A DNA stretch of 64,000 nt from Diprion similis (Eukaryota > Arthropoda > Insecta > Hymenoptera > Diprionidae), in the NCBI RefSeq assembly GCF_021155765.1, contig NC_060112.1, forward strand, positions 8,246,001 to 8,310,000, in the 5' to 3' direction. Below, piece after piece: positions 11,001 to 22,345 of this stretch (positions within the stretch are counted from its first letter, which is position 1; every line of letters begins with the position of its first letter). The position numbers and the translations under genes were made by a program. The notes below the pieces were generated by a model. It did no database searches. It worked only from the letters and a program-made list of their open reading frames with translations, and had not been told where the DNA came from.

Positions 11001-14000
11001 AGATTTTCGTGGGAGGCAAAAGGCCCGCAAAATTCGCTGTTGTATTCCAGGCTAGACACGACTGGACTAAACTGGACCGTTTTCATCTCTTGGCTTAGCT
11101 GAGCCTAAGTTAGGTTGGATTAGCCACAGAGGACTTGGACATCTGTCGTAGTGACCGACTGTGGTCAGCAGATCTCAAAATGAACAACAGTCTTCCTACA
11201 GTCCGTGCTAAAAGTGTCCTGCTTAAATTTATTCAATTTATTTTTAATCCACATAGATTGTGACGTAATGCCAAAAAGATTTACAACTTTTTTCAATATA
11301 CCTAATTATTGGAGATTCGATTTACGTAAGTCTGACGTTGCTTTGAGATGTCAACTATTGCGAAACAAAAAAAAAATTTCGCAACAAGTTTCACGGTCGT
11401 ACGACAGATAAATAATTCATTTGAAAAATATGTCATTTATTGTCTGTTGGTGTATTTTGTTATAAACAATTTCAGTGTTTGCCTGAAACCATTGTTATAT
11501 TTGATTTAGATTCGGGCATTTATTTCGATAGTAATCTATTTCAATATAAATATTTGAACATGCAGAACACACAATGTCGAAATCGGCAATCAAATGTATA
11601 ATTTTTTTTTTTTTTTGTTTGTTTACTCTACATTTGTTAGTCATCAAACTATTAGTCGCTTTATCCCGTGCGTAACCGAACAAAATGAACTGAAAATTAT
11701 GACCCTGCTTAGGAAAGTTATTAAAAATTACAAAGTATTACTGGGAAAATACATCAGTCATAGTACAAGTTCTCGACAACTTTTTCCTTTTTCTAGAAAA
11801 GAATTTGAGTACGGTGTGAAGTTATTTTTCATGTAGGTAAAATTTTGGAAAAATCTATAACCGTGATTTTTTAATTTTTCTTTATATTGTTTATCTTTTT
11901 AACGTATTTCGTCACCTTGTTATTGTTCCTTTGAAAATATGGGCAGAATTCGCTGCAGGAAACGAATGAAAAGAAAAGCAGCAAAAACGCTATCGTGAAT
12001 GGAGTTTTTATTTTCTTCTCGGAAGTTTGAAGAAAAATTCTTCATCACCTGTTTAGCAAAGGATTGCAACGGCGCGGTATATTATTATTAATGATTGTGG
12101 AGAAAGACCATTGATTCGTCTGTGTAGCGACAAAAAGAGAGAGCGAAAGAGAGGGAGAGAGAGAGAGAGAGAGAGACGACCGTGGTTACTGGTCAGTCGG
12201 GTACGCTTATGCAAAAACCCCTTGAAACGAAATCGACAAAGAGTTGGCCATTTTCGAGGTAAAGATTTTTGCCCAGCAAGCCGAGTGTAAAACGAAATTT
12301 GCCGTCCTTCTTCACTGGACAACAATTTTAGCTTAATAAGCTTATGCACGGTTGACCGTAAAAGGCCAGCGTTGCAACCCTATGCATGCAACTGCAGGCA
12401 CGGATGTCAAATGCTCGTCATATCTGATATTTTCGGGTTTGAACTTCCACCGCAACGGTTGTGCCAACCACTCTCACTTGGCCGTTGGGTTAAGCAAGTG
12501 AGAAATGACTAAAATATGCGAGAGGAAATTTTGAAAATTTTGAATAATCGGCACCAAAGAAGCAGTGATTCTATACTGAAATTTGTCATCTCTGTGTTTT
12601 ACACATCGGAGAGTTTATCACTGATTGCTAATTCAAACTAACAAGCTTTTAGTATATAGAAATTTTTGAAAATTTCATTACGTAGCATTTTTTTATTACT
12701 AAGAGATAAAAATCGTTACCAGATCATAATTATTCGTCGCACAAGAACGATTAGCGACGTCGATTTTTTTCGTTGGAGTACACCAATTACGGAGAGATTT
12801 TATAAAATTTAACACCGTTTATTCGAAGATGAATAGAGAATGATTGAAAGTGTGAAAAGTTTGCTCTGCGATGCTATTGTACCTTGTGAAATGACTCTGG
12901 ACTCAAACCTTGCAATGGTCCCGTTACGCGAGCATATTTCTCAACTCCAAAACTTTTGCACAACAATTACTAGCCGCATACGATATGCATACATAATCAC
13001 TCTGTGTATAATTAGAAACTGAAATTTAAACTTCGCCATAAATTTTCCGTGTCCAATGTCCTCTGACGAGGTTCTCTCTATCTCTCTCTCTCTCTCTCTC
13101 TTACCCCGAGGGGCGATTTCCTAAATTCGAAAATACCAGACTATAAGTGCAGAAGGAACGCGTAATTCAATCAATTAACCGTTGTTGAGTAACATTTAGG
13201 TCATTGCAGTGACAAAGTGAAATGGACTCGTATTTGCATACAGATACCCTGAAATTTGCTTTCTACCATCGTACACGATATCACGTGTATTTCACTTGTT
13301 GCGATGAAACGAGCATTTCATAGATTCGTAATTGAAAGTGTCAGAATGACATACACGTAGGTATTCGTAGAAAGAATTTGTGAACTCTAAGTACTTCGTG
13401 GAATCCAGTTATGGCGAACAAATTCGTAAACAAGTCATTCGGAATTAGAAATCTTGTTTCGTGATGAATGCAGTCAAATTTTTTTGCCCTAGGTTTTGAC
13501 GTCGTCAGAACTACGACCGGACTTTGGAAAATGCACTTGACTGGTCCGATAATAAAAAACAGACCAAACAAAAACCCGTTAGATGGAGCGCCGTTCGCCA
13601 AAGGAGTTGTACTCAAAACTCTCATAAAGAAACCGAAAAAACCAAACTCAGCTAACCGGAAATGCGTATTGGTCAGACTGTCGAATGGGAAGGAAATGAC
13701 CGCCTACGTCCCAGGTACGATAATTACAAATACGTTAATTGAAAAGTCTCACTGTATCGGAATTCTTCTTCGTATGCTCGTAATTCAAGTTTTCCTCGTG
13801 TGACACAAACGCGGTGACTTAAACTCGCGTGGATTAGTTTACTTTTGGTAATCGGTTGGATTTCGCATGTTACAAGTCATGATGGATTCAGCATTGTCTG
13901 AAAAAAAAATACTAAATTGAAAAAACTTGACTTCCCATTTTCGATTTAAAAATTATTTTTCCAAAGTTTTAGTCCGACTACACCGCAGTTTGATAATAAC

Positions 14001-14488
14001 TTTTTTTGCCCTACGTAGCCGTGAAATAGGATTTTACAGTCAGTTTATGTATGCTATGTTTAAAATGAAAAAGGACCAAAATTTCCCAAATCCTTGTCTC
14101 TCGCAATCATACTTGAGGTAAGGTTGATTCTGAGAATTGTTAGTTCGGTTTATCACCAGAAGGTGGATTCGCAATTTTTGTATAATGTTTTCCAATTTAA
14201 GACTCGTTGGGCAAAAAATATTGTTCGCATCACGAGCGTAACGACTTACACCCTCGAGGTGTAATAATGTGTTTTACGCTCTAGGTACGAAAATTACCGC
14301 TCTTTGTTGAAACTGACGTATGATTAACTAATGAGACGAATCGATGTTACACAGGAATTGGTCACAATCTTCAAGAACATAACATAGTCCTCGTCAGGGT
14401 TGGGAGATGTCAAGACGTGCCTGGAGTCAAGATAAAATGTGTCCGAGGAGCCTACGATCTGCCCCACGTAATTAAGACGCCTAAATAA
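8015..14488 (+). CDS. mRpS12: Mitochondrial small ribosomal subunit protein uS12m, 139 aa
   Basis: Exons 8015-8078, 13493-13714 and 14355-14488 (TAA at 14486-14488), both introns in phase 1 with GT/AG borders. Exon 1 (21 codons, rich in S, N, R and L, with few acids) is a plausible mitochondrial targeting sequence. Exons 2 and 3 carry the S12 core: [38 protein letters not shown] with the family signature KKPNSANR at residues 70-77, VRLSNGKEM, then [24 protein letters not shown] and a short C-terminus ending HVIKTPK. In ribosomes uS12 sits at the decoding centre and supports translation accuracy; this version acts in the mitochondrial matrix and is the orthologue of Drosophila technical knockout (tko). 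Length is normal for animal MRPS12. Intron 1 is unusually long (5.4 kb) for so small a gene. The ATG at 8015 is chosen because it is the start of the only open frame joining exon 2 in phase. Confidence 0.96.
8795..8817 (+). repeat. Poly(T) tract, 23 bases
   Basis: Uninterrupted T run in mRpS12 intron 1. Confidence 0.95.
9451..9482 (+). repeat. CT-rich microsatellite
   Basis: Interrupted CT/TC dinucleotide tract in mRpS12 intron 1. Confidence 0.9.
9937..10070. mobile_element. Palindromic MITE-like element, 134 bp
   Basis: A near-palindrome centred on TTGACTTAAC (9983-9992), a 9-base loop and GTTAAGTCAA (10002-10011), a perfect 10-base stem. The arms continue outward with paired blocks: GTGTTTT on the left matches AAAACAC on the right; AAACATCG matches CGATGTTTT; TAAACTATAATAA matches TTAATAAGTTTA. 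Small bulges separate the blocks. No coding potential. A folded-back non-autonomous DNA transposon is the simplest reading; a structured RNA is possible. Confidence 0.6.
12136..12177 (+). repeat. GA-rich microsatellite
   Basis: Imperfect GA tract ending in about ten clean GA units, in mRpS12 intron 1. GA tracts can bind GAGA-type factors, but nothing else here argues for that. Confidence 0.92.
13074..13101 (+). repeat. CT microsatellite
   Basis: About 13 CT/TC units with one interruption, 390 bases before exon 2 of mRpS12. Confidence 0.93.
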
Positions 14489-14544
14489 ATCCTAATACAT
14501 GGATTGAAAATTACTTTTTGATAGTTTATAGTACAAGTTTCATC

Positions 14545-14550
14545 AATAAA
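14545..14550 (+). terminator. Poly(A) signal of mRpS12
   Basis: AATAAA 57 bases after the stop codon, giving a very short 3' UTR. Confidence 0.8.
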
Positions 14551-15620
14551 ACCATGATCTTTATTCATACCAAAATGCCAGTTTAACTTTTCCGATCCAC
14601 CTCGCTTCAGTCACCTTAAAGTAGGTATATTCATCATTAAATTTCTCATCGCTTTTCAACATGAGTAAGTCGTTAAGTCATCGATAGATTCGTTTGATCT
14701 GTACAATGTTTATTGAATAATGAAATTCATCTCTAACTTTATTTTCGTCAATCATTTCTACAGTTTTATATTAGAGGCAAAATGTGACTGAATTTTCATT
14801 TATTATCATTCAGAAATATGTCTTCATTTGTTCAGTTTGTTAAATAATTTCACGAAAAAAGCGGATGTAACAAGTAATGTCAACGCCAGGCCTAGATGTT
14901 ATATTTCTCTATTGGGGTTGATTTATGATTGGATCTTTGCATGAAGAAAAAACAAACAGAAATGTAATTCTTATATGAATATAAAGCAGATAACATTTTG
15001 TTCCGAAGAAATGTGTTGCAGTTGAAAAAAAATAACTTGATTGAATTGAATTTGGGCGAGGTAATGATTGAAGGGTTAATCACTACAAGTTATCCCATAA
15101 TCTCCAGGGCGAATTCATAGATCGTTCATGATTAGATACATTGATGATAGCTTACTGTTAGATGCATGAGACACGTGTGCTCAAACACAATTTAGATACT
15201 TTCGATCGGCTCTTTGACTCAAATATTATACATTCTGCACAGTTTAGTAATAACATTTCGTTACAAAATTGAGGATTTTTCTGTTTCTATAATTTTTCTA
15301 TCGATTCTATAACTCTTTTTCAATCCACAACTCTGAATTGATTCCAATAAAACCTCATCCTCGAACTGCTTTCATTTCAAATAATTTCGACGTAATATCT
15401 TCTTCAAAATACCTTTAAAGTAACTTAGATCGTTGTGTCGTATAAACCCCCCATCCTACAATCTGCGAAGCATGGCATTACTTTTCGTTATACGACTTTC
15501 GAATGAGGTGGATTTCACAAATGTATACCTACGTCGATATGCCGATCGATCAATCGTTCTCAGGCGAAAACGCAGGAAAATTGCGGCCTTTTGACACACA
15601 TTTGAACCCTGTGACGCTCC
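14551..15620. other. Spacer after mRpS12, nothing recognised
   Basis: AT-rich DNA with no convincing exon on either strand. If the exon at 15632 is real, its upstream exons must lie here or farther upstream, and I could not find them. Confidence 0.5.
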
Positions 15621-15631
15621 CCTATTTACAG

Positions 15632-15884
15632 TTATGCCTCCGTACCCAAGTGTGCATTCGATGCCCTGCCGTCAGACTGGACCGTGTATGCACCACAATG
15701 CATAATGCGTCTTCCAGAGCCTGACAATGCTGCAGACGGCCAAGGGGCGTCAGCGTCATTAACGGTCCAGCAGGAAGGGTTGATGCTTTTCGGAGTTGTC
15801 GATGCAGACGCAGACGTTCTAGCATCTGCACCCGAGCGCCCACGCACCCATAACCCACCGCCCATTGACCATATGACATGCTGA
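15632..15884 (+). CDS. Possible 3'-terminal coding exon of an unidentified gene
   Basis: A locally GC-rich stretch in AT-rich DNA. A good acceptor (pyrimidine-rich, ending TTTACAG at 15625-15631) is followed, after one base, by an open frame of 83 codons starting YASVPKCAFDALPSDWTVY and ending PPPIDHMTC with TGA at 15882-15884. Third positions are GC-rich, unlike the flanks, and AATAAA follows at 16043-16048. The peptide is acidic and alanine/aspartate-rich around residues 30-60. I recognise no domain. No upstream exon was found, and other frames on both strands are also open here because of the GC content, so this could be a non-coding GC-rich patch or a pseudogene fragment. Confidence 0.3.
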
Positions 15885-18800
15885 CCAATATACCAGAATT
15901 TCGGAACTTTAAGGGTTCTCAAACTGAAATGGTAAACAGACAAAGCCGCGGTAACGATGGATATACAAATTTTTTACAACCTTTTACCTTTCTGTGATAG
16001 TCGACTGCTAAAAACTGTTAGTGACTGAATGACTTCTCCAAAAATAAATTCTCTGTAGCTTGTTTTTGTTTGTTTTATCGAATACAATTACAAGAAATCT
16101 GAAAACAAACGGCAGCCATTCGTTTTCATTACATGTATTATTATTAATATAAAAATATTAATCAGACAAAGATACAAAGTTGAATTTTCAGATATTATCA
16201 TACCGTATGTTTTATTTTACATTCGTCGGTATACAATACTTATGGACTAACAAGAGTATTTTCCTAAATATATACTGTTTTCTTTACTGAATTTCATCGA
16301 AAATGGATGAGTACCCATTTAGTGACCATTAGAGGTTCGGAGAGATGATTTGGCGAATACCAAATGTCGTTATGACCCGAGGCTGCGATGGCAGACGAAA
16401 ATTTTTGCAATGTGCATCACGTTTTAAAGAATAATAACTCATCATCTCTCATGCACCATTAGAGCGAAATAGATTTTCGTTTAGAACTGTCAGGATGTAG
16501 TTGTTACAGACTTTATTAGTCGTATGTACGTACAATAGTTAGGTTTCAAAATAGAGTATTTAAATTGATACGTCCCAATTAGTTGTACTGAAATTTGACA
16601 AACATGGCGCGTAAACGTGAAGTACAGATTACAGGAAGTTACGGATGATTCAAACATAATAGTTCAACTCACAATCGGAATCCACGACATCGAACAAAAA
16701 TGACCACAACTTGATAAATATTTACTACACTTATATCACGTGCACGTGATCCGGGATTAGCCTTTGTGTGACGTCATAGTATTTTGAATATTGGCTCATA
16801 ACAGAGCGTAATGAGTCTTCGTTGTTTCAAGTTTATCCTTGTACAAATATCCAATAATGCGCGGACTCTATTCGCTGATAATAGTAAGTATATACATGTA
16901 ATGTGACGCAAAGAGCAGGCTGAGGATGATCAAGTTCAAGCAAATGAAGAAAATAACGGATACCCTAAAGCCCGAAAATAAAACCGAACGAACTCCGGTA
17001 CTCGGAAAAAACGAACGAAAATATAAGACAGAAAGTGAAAAAAGGGAAAATCCGAAACGCAAATTGAAATGACAAGTAGGTAGAACTCAGCCCCCAGAAC
17101 GAAATGCTCCTTGGCTATGCACAAGGGGTCCTGGAAGATGTCCTCGCAAATCTCAACTCTTTACCCTACGGCTTAGTAACTGGACACCCAGATTTGGAGC
17201 TTGAAGAGTTTTTGTACAATTTGAATAGCGGTTTTCGTCTTTCAAGTTCATCCCCGTAGCCTGCCTCTCGTACCGAAACTTTTGTATGTGTTATACCGAC
17301 CGATGTATTCGTTAAGGTATACGAGGACGTGTATGTGCACCGAACTAAAGTACCGTTTGCTCTTTTACCCTTGGGAGATGATTTTGATTTTGTTAGGAAC
17401 GCGTTGCTCGTTTCACATTATTCGGAGTATGTTTGCAAACGCTCTTCAAAGTGTGTAAAGACATCCACTTTGGGGAAAAACTTTAGTAAAATCAACAGAA
17501 CAATTTCGCTCGGTAAAAATTTCATTCGATGTATCAAGCTTCAAAATGTTTTCGTGTGATACAATATTCGTTTTATTGGATATGACTTGTCAGAAAATTT
17601 AAGAAGCTATACATTTTTACTCGAAAAAACAATTATTTGAAAGTTGTATAACTGGGAGAAAAATTGATGTAAAAAAATTGACGAAAAAGTATTTTCAAAC
17701 TTGAAACGTTAGCTTCAAGATGATATTTGCAGATTTTAATCTCGTTTACGGGGAAGTAAGAATTCCTCTTTCGTCTTCACCGATCTTTTCTTCTAAGGAT
17801 AACATGTTACAAAGAACCTTGAAATATCGCTGGCTTTATGCTGCTTTTTAACGGTTTCGCTGGTTGGATTCGGTTCAGTTTAACACATCGAATATCGAAT
17901 TCGATCAACGAAAGAAGTTTCGTTACTGTTTCATAAAACCTGACAATTCTTTCACTGTCCCAAAAAACGATGCATAGGAACATGTAACGTATTAGCTTGG
18001 TTCACCTAATAGAGTTAGGCGTTATTGAATTTAAAATAATATTCAACGATAAGTGTGATGACAAATCAATTAGGAATGCCGTAGAAGAATAAATCATGTT
18101 AATCGATTATTTTTAAATTAATACACGTAATTCCAAAGCTACCGAATATCGGTACGCAAATATTCAAACTCATTACGTATTTGATAAAATAAAAAAAAGA
18201 CACAGAGACACGGAAATTAGCTTAGGATAAAAATAATAATTTTGTATAAAGTTACAACATTAAATGGATGTAATTTTGTACGTATTTTTTACGCTATACA
18301 CGATACACCATACAGCATTCTAACAGCAGCTAGCTTGAATGTAGTGTTTTTTTTTTTTAATTAAGAATAAGTATCATAAATCAATAGTTTAAATTCACCT
18401 GTTGTGTAATAATCACAACCTTCGTCGTTAAAAAAAACAGCTAATTGGCCAGGGGAAATATGCATTTAGTATTCAATCACTAACAAGTGTACTTTAAAAC
18501 TTCAGTCACATGCTTCTCGCTTCTACATTTCTTTCTGTGTACTGTACTTTAAAGTAGTGATTATTAAGAATGTAACAGACTCTTCTGACATCTCGATGCA
18601 TACAATTTTATTCTGCAAGAATCTGGCGGTGAGATTATATTGCAGTAAAGTAGTCAAGAAATTGTTGGTTGTTTTTTTTTTTTATTTTTGCATAACTTAA
18701 TCTTCTATTGCAAAAGTGTGAATACTACACGTTAACGGAATTACGTTTTGGGTAGTTGAGTTGACTTTTTAGTAAGAAAAATCAATTTTATAATTAACAA

Positions 18801-20240
18801 ACATACTGTATAAATAAAAAAAATAGGTCGAAACCTTCTTACAATCAAAATATTGTGAAAATATTGATAGTCCTTAACGTAACCTCCTTTATCAAATATT
18901 CACCCGAGTATAGTTGGTTGTTGGTTGGATATCTGCTAAGCAAATCCATGCTAATTTTGAGCGGAGGCAAACCAAATAACAGCAGACAAGGGTAAAATGA
19001 ATTTCTTGGAAATCGTTGACTAATTTCAACCATTCTCAAAGTCGCAGTTAATCCCTTCCTATATTCGAATTGTCTTTAATCCTGGCCGTAAGAGAGTCAA
19101 AAGCCTATTGAGGTAGTAAAATAAAAGTTTTTCAGTAAGAATTTAATCTTGTAAGACATTCCCTTCGCATCGAGTTTTATTGCAGTTATATATATATACG
19201 CACTGGTGCAAAGAAACCATTCACTTACTTGGTTCGTGATACATTTTACAATTTCACTATTGGGTCCTTGCAGTTCATTGTCCCTCGGTCTTTGGGGCCT
19301 CAAGGCCCGTAAGCACCAGTCTTTTCTTATGGTTTTCGGTAATAATCATTTGCCTTTGTAAGTTTTATTGCAGTGAGACCCCCAGAGCACCGCGGGTGCC
19401 GCTCCGTTGTTTCAATATCTTTACCTACCTACTTTCTTTGCTGAAAGTTTAAAATCGAACAAACCACTTCGAACCAATTTATCGACTCATAAACGGCCAT
19501 CGTTTCTCATTTCTTCGTACACAGTATGCGCGTTGATTTTCTTAGTGATTTCACCTAACGATTCAATGTTTCAATACAGTTCATGCATCATTGCAAATTT
19601 ATACACGATATATATACCATTTTAAATTTGACAATTTTTTTTCTAATTCTTTCACATATTCGTGGAACAAACAGCGATATTTTTCCCGTAAAAGAAAATA
19701 CACGAGAGATACTTGTTGCACTTCATCCTTTCTCGCAGACATCGATGATTGCGCAAAAATTATTACCTTCGACATTATTATCGAACAGAATTTTGTCGGT
19801 TAATCGTTGTAGAACAAGATGCCAAAAATAGAACTACGTGAATCTAAAGTTGACGAAATTTTATCAATTCATGAGAAATGTATAATTATATATGCATACG
19901 ATATAAAAATCTAATTCCCAATTCACGTCTAATTACTCATATCATATCCATTTCAACCAGCTAAAAATATGTTAACACTTTGAATATTACTTCTTATGAA
20001 GTATACTTTCCGAATATAATTTGAATTTGTAAAAATGAGAATTCCGCAACGGTACAATGTGCAATTGTGTATACGAATAGCATTGTGAGTAATATATCAG
20101 GTGAGAAAGCGGGTTTTCACGATTTGAAGAATACTAGAAATGTCCGAATGGCAAAAGGATTCTTTTCCCGTGTGAACTACAAAAATGTGAAGGAATAAAG
20201 GGCGTGCGTACGACCGGAAGTATGCAAATTTGAAAAGTCT
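15885..20240. other. Intergenic DNA with little recognisable content
   Basis: AT-rich spacer with short unsupported open frames. One of them (17104-17259, 51 codons, beginning MLLGYAQGVLED and preceded by a possible acceptor) looks slightly protein-like, but nothing supports it further. A palindrome of two E-boxes next to a CRE-like site lies at 16735-16776. Confidence 0.5.
16735..16776. promoter_or_regulatory. Double E-box palindrome next to a CRE-like site
   Basis: ATCACGTGCACGTGAT at 16735-16750 is a perfect 16-base palindrome holding two CACGTG E-boxes, the bHLH consensus. TGACGTCA, the canonical CREB/ATF site, follows at 16769-16776. Such a cluster suggests an enhancer or promoter, but no gene start is evident nearby. 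Confidence 0.35.
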
Positions 20241-20256
20241 GTTGTCAAAACTTACT

Positions 20257-20541
20257 CGGTGGTCCGCGGAAGATGTATTTGAAAATAATTACCCTGGACT
20301 GCCCACTAAGGCGTCCTAATGTGTATATCCGCAAAGCTCTAAATACGTCCGGACTTTTTTCTTGGCTATAGCAACCCTCGATACTCAAAAAGGGCGTCTC
20401 CTGTCCATACGGACATTCGAAAACGAAATAGCTCCATCTTTCTGTCATCCGTTGTTGCTTTTCGACCGCCCAAGGATATGCCTTCCACTTACCCTGGCCC
20501 TCCGGCTTCACGTTATGCAGGAGTTTCTTAAAAATAGACAC
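20257..20541 (-). other. Weak exon candidate, minus strand
   Basis: An open frame of 98 codons on the minus strand ends against a strong donor-like sequence, CACCGA then GTAAGT, at 20251-20256. A second donor-like GTAAGT lies inside it at about 20488. The sequence is richer in GC than its surroundings. The peptide (starting MSIFKKLLHNVKPEGQGKWK) matches nothing I know and no acceptor or partner exon is obvious. It could be an exon of a non-coding transcript. Confidence 0.15.
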
Positions 20542-21489
20542 TTAAGCGGTCGTTCCGAACCATATCGGAATCCAAAATATTACGAGACGCTATCTAACGA
20601 CAGCCAATATACTTCTTCAAGCTGATTTCATTTGCTTATAAAATCCGTTCTTTACCGCACTTCAAAGCCTATCAATTTGCGCAAAGTTCGAACTAGTTGA
20701 TTTTCACGTAATTTGCCTGGAACGGTAATATAATAAGATGTGGCCTCACTTCTCTTCACGATGTTGCTGAGTCGCGTCCCCGCATATGTTAGACTCATTA
20801 TACCTCAGACATAATTATTATACGAATAGGTTGATAATCTATACCGCTTATCTGCTTGAATGGTCGTGTATATCTCACGTGGGCTTTGTCACGTATTAAA
20901 TACCCTCCAACCATTATTTAAAACGATAAACTTCACGGACAGTTGCATTTACCAAAGTGAACCGGAGATTATTGTTCATTCGTGTAGCTGTGTTTTCTTT
21001 CGTTTACTCATTTTTAGAGGACCAATATATGCGCGTATAATAATAAGTCAAGTTTGATGTTTCTGAGAAACTATAATACGGCTTCAGTCCACGTATAATT
21101 GTCATGACACGTTGAAGAATTTAATTTTATGAAAAATCACACAACGATGGTAGTGTGAGTGGAGATTCAGGCTTTCTGAAACCCATTTGAGATCGTTGAC
21201 TTTAAAAAATATGAACAAACTTTGCCAAAAATTTCTTCATACAACGCAAGCATGTTTTATGCGTCTTTTCATCCGTGTTTTTCGTACATGTCTGGTAACG
21301 TACGAATCTGGCAACGAGCATGCGCGGAGTACAAAAAAAAACTTTTTATTCTCGACTCGGCCATAAAGTTAACTTTTTTGACATGAAAAGCGGGATGAAA
21401 ATGACATATTTTTCCCGCCTTACTTTTTTTCCCGCAAAATGGGAATGTAATGGAATAATTACACGATAGAATATGATAACGATGATGAA

Positions 21490-21570
21490 AAAAGAATTTT
21501 AAGTAGGGGGGCTCCGCCGCCCCAACCCCTCCGTAGGAACCCCCCCCCCCCTACACCCCCACCAGGGGTT
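21490..21570. repeat. C/G-rich low-complexity tract
   Basis: Runs of G and C, including an uninterrupted C run at 21540-21551 and paired GGGGGGCTCCGCCGCCCC blocks, sharply unlike the AT-rich flanks. Such tracts often mark degenerate mobile elements, but no ends can be defined. Confidence 0.6.
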
Positions 21571-21791
21571 GCGGCCCTGGACCCGTTCCAAGAATAGTCT
21601 CGAATGTTAGTTTTAGAAAAGAGCGATGGAGGATGTGGAACGAGATGTGGAGGAAATTCTTGAACACAAAAAAGTGAAAAAATATACGCGATACATAGAT
21701 GGGGCTTCTGAGACCCAACAATTTTTTGATCATTCGTATTATACTTGCACAACCATGATTCAAACTCGCTGACTTCAAGTACGTTAAAGTC

Positions 21792-21847
21792 GGTATTGGG
21801 ATCAAGTAGACCCCAATGAGATATTGGGGTCAACTGGACCCCAATAT
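21792..21847. repeat. Cluster of alternating 9-bp inverted motifs
   Basis: GACCCCAAT at 21809-21817 and its exact complement ATTGGGGTC at 21823-21831 form a hairpin with a 5-base loop. A further direct copy, GACCCCAATAT, is at 21837-21847 and a one-mismatch inverted copy, ATTGGGATC, lies just before at about 21795. Confidence 0.75.
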
Positions 21848-21996
21848 GGAAAACGAAAACAGCAAACACAAACTGCCCAAAAAGCGCACCACCCGCTCAC
21901 GCTGCGGTCGACATAGAACACTCAGCTTCCGTGCGTGAGTGATTCCCATTTTTTGAGTCAATAGATGTGGTCAGAGTTGAGTCAGATATAAAGTCC

Positions 21997-22110
21997 TATA
22001 TGTAATACAGGAATAAAAGTCGACTATTTCCTTGGGTGATTACTGCCCTCGAAAACCCACCCGCTAGGATAATCTCCGACTTTATTCCCTTGTTACATAA
22101 TGTACTATTA
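21997..22110. mobile_element. Short imperfect inverted-repeat element
   Basis: The left end, TATGTAATACAGGAATAAAA then GTCG, pairs with the right end, CGACTTTATTCCCTTGTTACATA, over about 25 bases with small gaps. It has no coding capacity. It may be a small MITE or a solo hairpin; no second copy was seen in this window. Confidence 0.4.
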
Positions 22111-22303
22111 ACTCTTAGCGTGTTGCGAGTGGTCTTTTTTCTACTGCGCGCATGCGCTGTTGTAAACAAATCTGACATTACGCGACCCTAACCTCAATTT
22201 CGTGCTTCGTCAAAAAACGCGTAACATACTTTTTGGGTATATAAAGAATCGTGTGCAACAAGGACGCAATATTCGTTTTCGACTTTATTTACGAATCATA
22301 TTG

Positions 22304-22345
22304 CAAAGGTACGCTCGGTCCGAAAAGACCGAGTTTGCACCTTTG
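22304..22345. repeat. Hairpin with two 7-bp stems
   Basis: CAAAGGT (22304-22310) and CTCGGTC (22314-22320) pair with GACCGAG (22327-22333) and ACCTTTG (22339-22345) around a CGAAAA loop, with an asymmetric internal loop. Confidence 0.7.

Larger units (their letters stand above)
8079..13492 (+). other. Intron 1 of mRpS12, no nested gene recognised
   Basis: A 5,414-base intron. It holds a 23-base T run (8795-8817), CT-rich (9451-9482), GA-rich (12136-12177) and CT (13074-13101) microsatellites, an A run near 10759 and the palindromic element at 9937-10070. Open frames within it (for example 8283-8567 and 10684-11055) have the composition of the surrounding AT-rich DNA and no recognisable motif. 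Confidence 0.8.

Noticed and set aside
10684..11055. 123-codon frame in the mRpS12 intron
   Set aside because: Includes a poly-lysine run from an A tract; no motif or splice context.
15622..15943. Minus-strand frames of 88 and 103 codons opposite the 15.6 kb exon candidate
   Set aside because: No splice sites or start context; open only because the segment is GC-rich. The plus frame has a better acceptor and poly(A) signal.
21459..21869. 136-codon minus-strand frame with a GGGVGGGG stretch
   Set aside because: It is a by-product of the C/G-rich repeat tract and the hairpin cluster; composition follows the DNA repeats.
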